A program made the position numbers and the translations under genes. The notes under the pieces are model-generated. The model did not search any database. It saw nothing but the letters and a program-made list of their open reading frames with translations, and was not told where the DNA came from. Of a DNA stretch of 5,725 nucleotides, positions 1-5,725 are shown in pieces. Positions within the stretch are counted from its first letter, which is position 1, and each line of letters opens with the position of its first letter. This stretch comes from Lysobacterales bacterium (GTDB taxonomy: Bacteria > Pseudomonadota > Gammaproteobacteria > Xanthomonadales > Rhodanobacteraceae), in assembly GCA_013298265.1 (NCBI GenBank), contig JAAFHE010000287.1, positions 1-5,725 on the forward strand. Direction: 5' to 3'.

Positions 1-36
1 GCCACAAGCCCGTAACTCCTATCGCGGAATCCAGCA

Positions 37-318
37 ATGCCTTCGATCGATATCCGTCACAAGCACGCAAAACCCGTCAAGGAAGCCAAAGTCGCGGTCA
101 CTGAAGTCGCCGAGGAAATCTCGAAGAAGTTCGATCTCACCTGGGGCTGGAAAGGCAATGTGCTGCACTTCGAGCGCTCCGGCGTGAACGGCAAGATCAC
201 GCTGGAAAAAGGCCAGGTCCATGTGACCGCCGAACTCGGGTTTCTGCTGTCCATGCTCAAGCCGGCAGTGGAGAAGGAAATCGGGAAGCGGCTCGTGCAG
301 CACTTCGGCGTGGCATAG
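37..318 (+). CDS. Polyhydroxyalkanoic acid system family protein (PHA granule region protein)
   Basis: A complete 93-aa protein resembling the small PHA-system family (PHA_gran_rgn type) found beside phasin and PHA genes in Proteobacteria. Its biochemical role is not established; a role at the storage granule is inferred from neighbours. Visible features are a charged N-terminus beginning MPSIDIRHKH, an amphipathic Lys/Glu/Val-rich helix at about residues 14-31, the family-like core HFERSGVNGKI at 44-54, and a hydrophobic stretch ELGFLLSMLKP at 66-75 followed by a basic helix. There is no signal peptide or clear membrane span. The ATG is preceded by a weak GGA (26-28) eight bases upstream. 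It reads in the same direction as the patatin gene, with about 90 bp between them. The match is from memory of the family, not a search. Confidence 0.85.
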   Translation: MPSIDIRHKHAKPVKEAKVAVTEVAEEISKKFDLTWGWKGNVLHFERSGVNGKITLEKGQVHVTAELGFLLSMLKPAVEKEIGKRLVQHFGVA

Positions 319-342
319 CCGCTGGCGCACCGCCCCGCACCC

Positions 343-390
343 GGCAACCGGCACGCACTGGCAGTAGACGCATACAATCGGCCGGTTGCC
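343..390. promoter_or_regulatory. 10-bp perfect inverted repeat around a possible -10 box, upstream of the patatin gene
   Basis: GGCAACCGGC (343-352) and GCCGGTTGCC (381-390) are exact reverse complements separated by 28 bases. The spacer holds TACAAT at 373-378, five of six matches to a sigma-70 -10 element, but no good -35 is seen at the right distance. The arrangement could be an operator bracketing a promoter or a leader hairpin. No U-tract follows, so it does not look like an intrinsic terminator for the preceding gene. The function is inferred; the repeat itself is directly visible. Confidence 0.4.
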
Positions 391-406
391 TCAACTCCGG
401 ATTGCC

Positions 407-1687
407 ATGCTCGTCATCCAGGCCGCCAGCCAACCGCCCAAACCGCGTCGCGAACCCCGCCTGGGACTGGCCGTTGCCGGCGGCGGTCCGATCGGCGGCA
501 TGTACGAACTGGGCGCATTGCGCGCCATTGAGGACGCGATTAACGGCCTGGACGCGAACAGACTCGGCGCCTACGTCGGCGTGAGTTCCGGCGCATTCAT
601 CGTCGCCGGTCTCGCCAACCAGTTCAGTTCCGCGGAAATGTGCCGCATCTTCCTGACCGGCGACTCGCATGAAGCACGCTTCTCGCCCAACCTCTTCGTG
701 CAGCCCGCGCTGTTGGAATACCTGCGCCGCGCCGGGCGCACGCCGCGCGTCCTGGCCGAATGGATGGCCGATTTCGTACGCAACCCGCTGCGACAGAGCC
801 TGACCGACAACCTCGTGCGCCTGGCCGGCCTGCTGCCGACGGGGCTGTTCGACAACGAGGCGATCGAAACCTTCCTGCGAACCCTGTTCACGCGCGACGG
901 CCGCAGCAACGACTTCCGTGCGCTCTCGCGCAAGCTGTACGTGATCGCGGTGGAACTCGACAGCGGCAGAGCCGTGCGTTTCGGCGCCCCGGGCTTCGAC
1001 GATGTACCGATCTCGCGCGCGATCCAGGCCAGCTCCGCCCTGCCCGGCCTGTATCCGCCGGTGCGCATCGGCGGAAAGCTCTACGTCGACGGTGCGCTGC
1101 AGCGCACCCTGCATGCCTCGGTCGCACTCGACCAGGGCGCGGACCTCGTCATCGGCATCAATCCACTGGTGCCCTTCGACGCAGCGAGCGCACAGGCGAA
1201 CGGGACCGACCCGTCCGGCAGCCTGATCGACAAGGGCCTGCCGGCAGTGCTGTCGCAGACGTTCCGCACACTGCTGCAATCGCGCATGCAGGCCAGCCTG
1301 TCCAAGTACAAGCGCCACTACCCGAAGTCCGATGTCGTGCTGTTCGAGCCGAACCCCGACGATGCGAGGATGTTCTTCACCAACGTCTTCAGCTACGACA
1401 ACCGGCTGCAGGTCGCCGAACATGCCTACCGGTCCACTCTGGCCGATCTGCGCGCGCGGCGCGACGACCTCGCGCCGTTGCTGGCTCGCCACGGGCTGCT
1501 GCTGGACGAGGCCATCCTCGCGGATGCAAACCGCAATCTCCATGACGGCCTGCGCAACGCACCAGCGCGACGCAGTGCCGCGACGCAGCGCCTGCGGACG
1601 GCGCTGGACGAACTTGAAGGACTGGTTGGCCATGCCTCGGTGTCGCCGCGCGGACACGCGGCTGCGCAAAGACAGCCACATTCATAA
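407..1687 (+). CDS. Patatin-like phospholipase family protein
   Basis: A 426-aa patatin-fold lipid acyl hydrolase, expected to cleave acyl esters of phospholipids or related lipids with a Ser-Asp dyad. All signature elements are present: the glycine-rich oxyanion loop GGGPIGG at residues 25-31, the nucleophile elbow GVSSG at 58-62 (Ser60), and the catalytic DGA at 228-230 (Asp228) inside KLYVDGALQR. The segment SRAIQASSALPGLYPPV before the Asp is also typical. There is no signal peptide or obvious membrane span, so a cytoplasmic or granule/membrane-surface location is likely. The C-terminal 60 residues are Arg/Ala-rich and probably helical. I chose ATG 407, which has GGA five bases upstream. 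An in-frame TTG at 386 would add seven residues, but it sits inside an inverted-repeat arm with no visible ribosome site. Its position between two PHA-related genes suggests a role in granule lipid or polymer turnover, which is inference. Confidence 0.9.
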   Translation: MLVIQAASQPPKPRREPRLGLAVAGGGPIGGMYELGALRAIEDAINGLDANRLGAYVGVSSGAFIVAGLANQFSSAEMCRIFLTGDSHEARFSPNLFVQPALLEYLRRAGRTPRVLAEWMADFVRNPLRQSLTDNLVRLAGLLPTGLFDNEAIETFLRTLFTRDGRSNDFRALSRKLYVIAVELDSGRAVRFGAPGFDDVPISRAIQASSALPGLYPPVRIGGKLYVDGALQRTLHASVALDQGADLVIGINPLVPFDAASAQANGTDPSGSLIDKGLPAVLSQTFRTLLQSRMQASLSKYKRHYPKSDVVLFEPNPDDARMFFTNVFSYDNRLQVAEHAYRSTLADLRARRDDLAPLLARHGLLLDEAILADANRNLHDGLRNAPARRSAATQRLRTALDELEGLVGHASVSPRGHAAAQRQPHS

Positions 1688-1708
1688 ATTTCCAATAGGG
1701 AACATAGT
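1681..1708 (+). promoter_or_regulatory. Candidate sigma-70 promoter for the phasin gene
   Basis: An A/T-rich island at the end of the patatin gene contains TTCATA (1681-1686) and CATAGT (1703-1708) with 16 bases between them, each four of six matches to the -35 and -10 consensus. Transcription would begin near 1715, giving a leader of about 150 bases that includes the palindrome at 1731-1748. A second A/T-rich stretch near 1771-1793 (containing TATTCT) is a weaker alternative. Pattern match only. Confidence 0.25.
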
Positions 1709-1730
1709 AAAAATTCAGCACTGCGGGCGA

Positions 1731-1748
1731 TGCGTAGCCAGCTACGCA
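1731..1748. promoter_or_regulatory. 18-bp palindrome in the phasin leader, candidate operator
   Basis: TGCGTAGC and GCTACGCA are perfect 8-bp inverted arms around a central CA. Outer bases CTGCG (1721-1725) and CGCAG (1749-1753) are also complementary, with a five-base bulge on the left. No T-run follows, so it is a poor intrinsic terminator for the patatin gene. The size and symmetry suit a dimeric repressor, and its place just downstream of the candidate promoter fits repression of a phasin gene. Many phasin genes are known to be controlled by PHA-responsive repressors such as PhaR, but I cannot assign this site to one. Confidence 0.4.
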
Positions 1749-1854
1749 CGCAGCGAACTGCACGGCGCGCGGTTTGCATAGTGTGAATATTCTAGCCTCC
1801 GCCCCGAGACTGCCTCGCAATCTTGGGCGTATTGGCGTACCGGGAGTCCCACAC

Positions 1855-1860
1855 GAGGAG
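1855..1860 (+). promoter_or_regulatory. Strong Shine-Dalgarno site fixing the phasin start
   Basis: GAGGAG lies six bases before ATG 1867. An in-frame TTG at 1774 would add 31 residues (MHSVNILASAP...), but these do not resemble phasins and have no comparable ribosome site, so ATG 1867 is preferred. Confidence 0.8.
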
Positions 1861-1866
1861 CATCGT

Positions 1867-2598
1867 ATGAGCAAACCGAAACTGAAAGCCAAGTCCAAGG
1901 ACAAGTCGTCGCCGAAGTCGGCGGATCATCTGGGCAAGTCGATCATGGAATCCGCCCAGCAGATCTGGCTTGCCGGCCTCGGCGCATTTGCCAAGGCGCA
2001 GGAAGAAGGCACCAAGCTGTTCGACACGCTGGTACGCGAAGGCACCAGCCTGGAGCAGAAGACCCGCAAGCTCGCTCTGGGCAAGGCCGATGAAGTGCGC
2101 GGCGCCGTCGAAAGCAGTGTCAGCCAGGTCAAGGAACGCACCCAGGAAACCTGGGACAAACTGGAGAAGGTCTTCGAAGAGCGCGTCTCGCGCGCACTCG
2201 GCAAGCTCGGTGTACCGGGCCGCAAGGAACTCAACGAAATCGCCGAGCGCGTCGAAGCGCTGTCGCGCGAAATCCGCAAACTGAACGTCAAGCCCGCTCG
2301 CGACGCCGCAGCTACCGCCAGCAAGCCGGCCGCCGCACCCAAGGCCAAGCGTCAGCCCAAGGCCAAGCCGAGCGCCGCCGAGTACGCTGTCGCGCGAAAT
2401 CCGCAAACTGAACGTCAAGCCCGCTCGCGACGCCGCAGCTACCGCCAGCAAGCCGGCCGCCGCACCCAAGGCCAAGCGTCAGCCCAAGGCCAAGCCGAGC
2501 GCCGCCGAGTAGTTCATCGCTTCCGCTTCATCACAGCGCCGGCCGCGAGCAGGCTGTTGAAAACAGCCTGCTCGCGATCCACGGATGGATCGGTTTAA
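1867..2598 (+). CDS. PhaI/PhaF-type phasin, C-terminus frameshifted by a tandem duplication
   Basis: A phasin, the amphipathic protein that coats PHA granules. Residues 1-20 are Lys/Ser-rich. Residues 22-48 contain the family hallmark IWLAGLGAFAKAQEEG (33-48), close to PhaI/PhaF as I recall them. A long amphipathic helix follows. Residues 121-140 (ELNEIAERVEALSREIRKLN) have heptad-spaced Leu/Ile/Val like the PhaF coiled coil. Residues 142-172 form a short Lys/Ala/Pro-rich tail reminiscent of the histone-H1-like PhaF tail. As written the frame gives 243 aa, but only 1-172 look native. At 2383 the expected TAG stop has become TAC through a 127-bp duplication. The following 71 residues are an out-of-frame reading of the repeat and downstream hairpin, rich in Arg and Gln. 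The original stop survives at 2510-2512, out of frame. Without the duplication the protein would be 172 aa ending KPSAAE. Family assignment is firm; the long C-terminus is doubtful. Confidence 0.88.
   Translation: MSKPKLKAKSKDKSSPKSADHLGKSIMESAQQIWLAGLGAFAKAQEEGTKLFDTLVREGTSLEQKTRKLALGKADEVRGAVESSVSQVKERTQETWDKLEKVFEERVSRALGKLGVPGRKELNEIAERVEALSREIRKLNVKPARDAAATASKPAAAPKAKRQPKAKPSAAEYAVARNPQTERQARSRRRSYRQQAGRRTQGQASAQGQAERRRVVHRFRFITAPAASRLLKTACSRSTDGSV
2258..2511 (+). repeat. Perfect 127-bp direct tandem duplication inside the phasin gene
   Basis: Bases 2258-2384 and 2385-2511 are identical at every position read. Both begin CGCTGTCGCGCGAAATCC and end GCCGCCGAGTA. The flanking bases differ (G2257 against A2384; C2385 against G2512), so the unit is exactly 127 bp with no microhomology at the edges. 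It covers the end of the coiled coil, the Lys/Ala/Pro tail and the first two bases of the stop codon. The 127-bp shift changes frame by +1. It is either a very recent duplication or an assembly join. Confidence 0.97.
2544..2576 (+). terminator. 15-bp perfect stem-loop after the native phasin stop
   Basis: CGCGAGCAGGCTGTT (2544-2558) pairs exactly with AACAGCCTGCTCGCG (2562-2576) around a GAA loop. It begins 31 bases after the original-frame TAG (2510-2512), the normal place for a transcript 3' end or stabilising hairpin. No U-run follows directly, so it may protect mRNA ends or stall polymerase rather than terminate by itself. The frameshifted phasin frame runs through it, which argues against that tail being native. 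A short second palindrome, GATCCA/TGGATC (2576-2581 and 2586-2591), adjoins it. Confidence 0.6.
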
Positions 2599-2617
2599 AA
2601 AGGCCTTAGCCCTTTTT
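2597..2617. terminator. Small A/T-flanked hairpin, possible bidirectional terminator
   Basis: AAAAAGG (2597-2603) pairs with CCTTTTT (2611-2617) around a seven-base loop. The stem itself supplies a U-run on either strand. It is short and weak in GC, so it is a minor candidate terminator downstream of the 15-bp stem-loop. Confidence 0.35.
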
Positions 2618-2646
2618 AGGCAACTATTCCGGCGGCCGCACGTTTT

Positions 2647-2709
2647 AGCCCGTCAATCACCAACGGCTCCAGGATCCCTCCCCCTGGTTTCTGGTTGACG
2701 GGCTTTTTT
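2647..2709 (+). terminator. Strong + strand intrinsic terminator
   Basis: AGCCCGTCAA (2647-2656) pairs perfectly with TTGACGGGCT (2695-2704), and the run of six T at 2704-2709 begins in the last stem base. The 38-base interior contains a nested hairpin, CCAGG (2669-2673) with CCTGG (2683-2687). The T-run lies on the + strand side, so it stops transcription coming from the phasin gene and not from dnaJ. The large interior is longer than in a plain terminator, so the 3' end of a small RNA is an alternative. No promoter for such an RNA was recognised. Confidence 0.65.
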
Positions 2710-2719
2710 GTGTCTTTTG

Positions 2720-2837
2720 CGGGAATGGAGAATGGGGAGTCGGGAATCGTAAGAGCGCAGAGGGACTACGCTCCATGAGCAGGCATGCCGGGGATGATTT
2801 CGCTCCGGCTCGAACGATTCCCCATTACCGATTCCCA
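2720..2837. repeat. Imperfect inverted repeat of GGGAAT-type intergenic motifs
   Basis: The left arm (2721-2750) is built from GGGAATGG, AATGGGGAG and CGGGAATCGT. The right arm (2814-2837, ACGATTCCCC then ATTACCGATTCCCA) is its near reverse complement, with the left arm about six bases longer. The centre (2751-2813) has a small GAGCG/CGCTC inverted pair. Tandem GGGAATCG/GGGAATGG motifs are, as I recall, common between genes in Xanthomonadaceae. Here the repeat fills the gap between the convergent phasin and dnaJ genes and ends three bases from the dnaJ stop. Together with the stem-loops before it, it accounts for most of the roughly 330 bases that lack a native gene. Confidence 0.6.
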
Positions 2838-2840
2838 CGC

Positions 2841-3968
2841 TCAAGACGTCATACGCTCCCAGAACTGCTTGACGCCATCGAACCAGGAGTTCGCCCGTGG
2901 CGTGTGCGCACCGGGCTCGGCACCTTCGAACGTGCCTTCGAGTTCCTCCATCAGCTCGCGCTGGCGCTTGGTCAGCTTGACCGGCGTCTCGATCACGACG
3001 CGGCAATGCAGGTCGCCCAGGCGTCCCGAGCGCACGTTCTTGACGCCCTTGCCGCGCAGGCGGAACAGCTTGCCGGTCTGGGTTTCCTGCGGCAGCGTGA
3101 TCGTGGCTTCGCCTTCCAGCGTCGGCACCTTGAGTTCTGCGCCGAGCACCGCCTGGGTGAAGCGGATCGGCACTTCGCAGTACAGATCGTCGCCTTCGCG
3201 CTGGAAAATGCCGTGCTCGCGCACGCGCACTTCGACGTACAGGTCGCCCGACTCAGTGCCTGCGGGACCGGCTTCACCCTGCCCGGCCAGACGGATGCGA
3301 TCGCCCGAATCCACGCCGGCCGGGATCTTCACCTGCAGGGCGCGCTGGTCTTCGACACGGCCTTCGCCGTGGCAGTCCTTGCACGGATTGGCGACCGCCT
3401 TGCCGCTGCCGGCGCAGTGCGGACAGACCTGCTGCACCGAGAAGATGCCCTGCTGCATGCGCACGCGGCCATGGCCGCGGCAGGTCGCGCAGGTGGACGT
3501 CTTGCCGTCCTTGCTGCCGGAACCGTTGCAGGTCTTGCAGCCGACGAGGGTCGGCACCTCGATCGTCCGCTCGATGCCGAACACGGCTTCTTCGAGGTCC
3601 AGTTCCATCACGTAACGCAGGTCGGAGCCGCGCCGAGGACGACCGCCACCGCGGCCGCCGCCGAAAATGTCGCCAAAAATATCGCCGAAAATGTCGCCGA
3701 CATCAGCGCCGTGGAAGCCGCCGCCGCGACCGCCGCCCGCGCCCTGCTCGAACGCGGCATGCCCGTACTGGTCGTACATCGCGCGCTTCTGCTTGTCGCA
3801 GAGAATCTCGTAGGCCTCCTTGGCCTCCTTGAATTTCTCCTGCGCGTCGGCATCCGGATTGCGGTCCGGGTGGTACTTCATCGCCAGCCTGCGGAAGGCT
3901 TTCTTGAGGTCGTCTTCGCCGGCGGTCTTTTCGACGCCGAGGATTTCGTAGTAGTCGCGCTTGGCCAT
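2841..3968 (-). CDS. dnaJ: Molecular chaperone DnaJ (Hsp40)
   Basis: Complete 375-aa class I J-protein, the cytoplasmic co-chaperone that delivers unfolded clients to DnaK and stimulates its ATPase. The J domain occupies about 1-70, with the catalytic HPD at 33-35. The Gly/Phe region spans about 76-113 and includes GDIF three times in a row. The zinc-binding domain has four CxxC pairs: C144/C147, C160/C163, C182/C185 and C196/C199, all intact and followed by GxG. The C-terminal substrate-binding domains run from about 205 to the end at ERMTS. Length matches the family (about 375). ATG 3968 gives the canonical [12 protein letters not shown] start, although no strong Shine-Dalgarno is seen in front of it. 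It lies 110 bp downstream of dnaK in the same direction, the usual gammaproteobacterial order, so co-transcription with partial attenuation is expected. Confidence 0.98.
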   Translation of the reverse strand: MAKRDYYEILGVEKTAGEDDLKKAFRRLAMKYHPDRNPDADAQEKFKEAKEAYEILCDKQKRAMYDQYGHAAFEQGAGGGRGGGFHGADVGDIFGDIFGDIFGGGRGGGRPRRGSDLRYVMELDLEEAVFGIERTIEVPTLVGCKTCNGSGSKDGKTSTCATCRGHGRVRMQQGIFSVQQVCPHCAGSGKAVANPCKDCHGEGRVEDQRALQVKIPAGVDSGDRIRLAGQGEAGPAGTESGDLYVEVRVREHGIFQREGDDLYCEVPIRFTQAVLGAELKVPTLEGEATITLPQETQTGKLFRLRGKGVKNVRSGRLGDLHCRVVIETPVKLTKRQRELMEELEGTFEGAEPGAHTPRANSWFDGVKQFWERMTS

Positions 3969-4027
3969 AGTGATATTTGCCGCGATGCCGGCAATCCCCT
4001 GGTTTCGATTTCATTGCCTGAATAAGC

Positions 4028-4055
4028 AAAACGGACAGCCGTTCGGACTGTCCGT
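4028..4055 (-). terminator. Hairpin with short U-run between dnaK and dnaJ
   Basis: On the - strand ACGGACAG pairs with CTGTCCGT (+ strand 4048-4055 and 4031-4038), with CC/GG able to extend the stem across one unpaired base. TTTTGCTT follows on the 3' side. This is a moderate intrinsic terminator or attenuator 24 bases after the dnaK stop. Since dnaJ lies just beyond, partial read-through would give more DnaK than DnaJ, as is usual in cells. mRNA processing or 3'-end protection are alternatives. I found no convincing sigma-70 or sigma-32 promoter between the hairpin and dnaJ. Confidence 0.6.
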
Positions 4056-4078
4056 CTTGTCTTCAGCGGGATAGCGTA

Positions 4079-5725
<1,647 letters not shown>

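Noticed and set aside
359..372. Possible sigma-54 promoter (TGGCAG then GC) before the patatin gene
   Set aside because: GG and GC are separated by 8 bases, not the required 10.
257..1681. Long 474-codon open frame on the - strand opposite the patatin gene
   Set aside because: It mirrors the GC-rich patatin gene, has low-complexity Arg/Gln/Ala composition and no recognisable motif. The + strand frame has all patatin catalytic motifs.
1774..1866. 31-residue N-terminal extension of the phasin from TTG 1774
   Set aside because: No ribosome site, not phasin-like, and GAGGAG sits at ideal distance from ATG 1867.
1792..2475. Open frame on the - strand opposite the phasin gene
   Set aside because: Antisense shadow with repetitive Gly/Ala/Leu content. 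The + strand has a strong ribosome site and phasin hallmarks.
2647..2709. Possible integron attC site because of long imperfect arms ending near GTTGACG
   Set aside because: The arms do not match the RYYYAAC/GTTRRRY core pattern, there is no integrase or cassette context, and the T-run explains the structure as a terminator.
3664..3704. Three tandem GDIF units in DnaJ, seen as a DNA micro-repeat
   Set aside because: Repeated DIFGD-type segments are usual in the Gly/Phe region of proteobacterial DnaJ, so this is not a special repeat.
2775..4025. Long 416-codon open frame on the + strand opposite dnaJ
   Set aside because: Shadow of dnaJ in a GC-rich genome: the - strand encodes a complete, motif-perfect DnaJ, and the + frame is Ala/Leu-rich without domains.

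Overview
This GC-rich window is most likely from a gammaproteobacterial chromosome, probably Xanthomonadales/Lysobacterales. That placement is an inference. It rests on the strongly gammaproteobacterial DnaK and DnaJ sequences, PhaI/PhaF-type polyhydroxyalkanoate (PHA) granule proteins, and GGGAATSG-type repeats between genes. No phage, transposase, CRISPR or RNA gene is visible.

Left half, + strand (1-2600): a small cluster linked to PHA storage granules. It holds a 93-aa PHA-system protein (37-318), a patatin-like lipid acyl hydrolase with an intact Ser-Asp dyad (407-1687), and a PhaI/PhaF-type phasin (from 1867). Two well-formed inverted repeats lie in front of the patatin and phasin genes and could be operators. 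The simplest reading is that the phasin and the small protein coat or organise the granule, while the hydrolase acts on granule lipid, on membrane lipid or on the polymer.

The most unusual feature is inside the phasin gene: a perfect 127-bp tandem duplication (2258-2384 = 2385-2511). Because 127 is not a multiple of three, it destroys the natural stop codon at the junction. It replaces the expected 172-aa phasin with a 243-aa product carrying 71 out-of-frame, Arg/Gln-rich residues. The length equals the usual largest k-mer of SPAdes-type assemblers and there is no junction microhomology, so an uncollapsed contig overlap is a serious alternative to a real mutation.

Middle (2512-2840): no convincing native gene. 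It holds a 15-bp perfect stem-loop, a small A/T-rich hairpin, a strong + strand intrinsic terminator, and an imperfect inverted repeat of GGGAAT-type motifs. This is a typical convergent-gene boundary.

Right half, - strand (2841-5725): the Hsp70 chaperone pair. dnaK (N-terminus beyond the window edge) is followed by complete dnaJ, separated by 110 bp containing a terminator-like hairpin that may reduce dnaJ expression relative to dnaK. Both are conventional. I see no previously undescribed multi-gene system here. The items worth following up are the phasin duplication and the regulatory inverted repeats.
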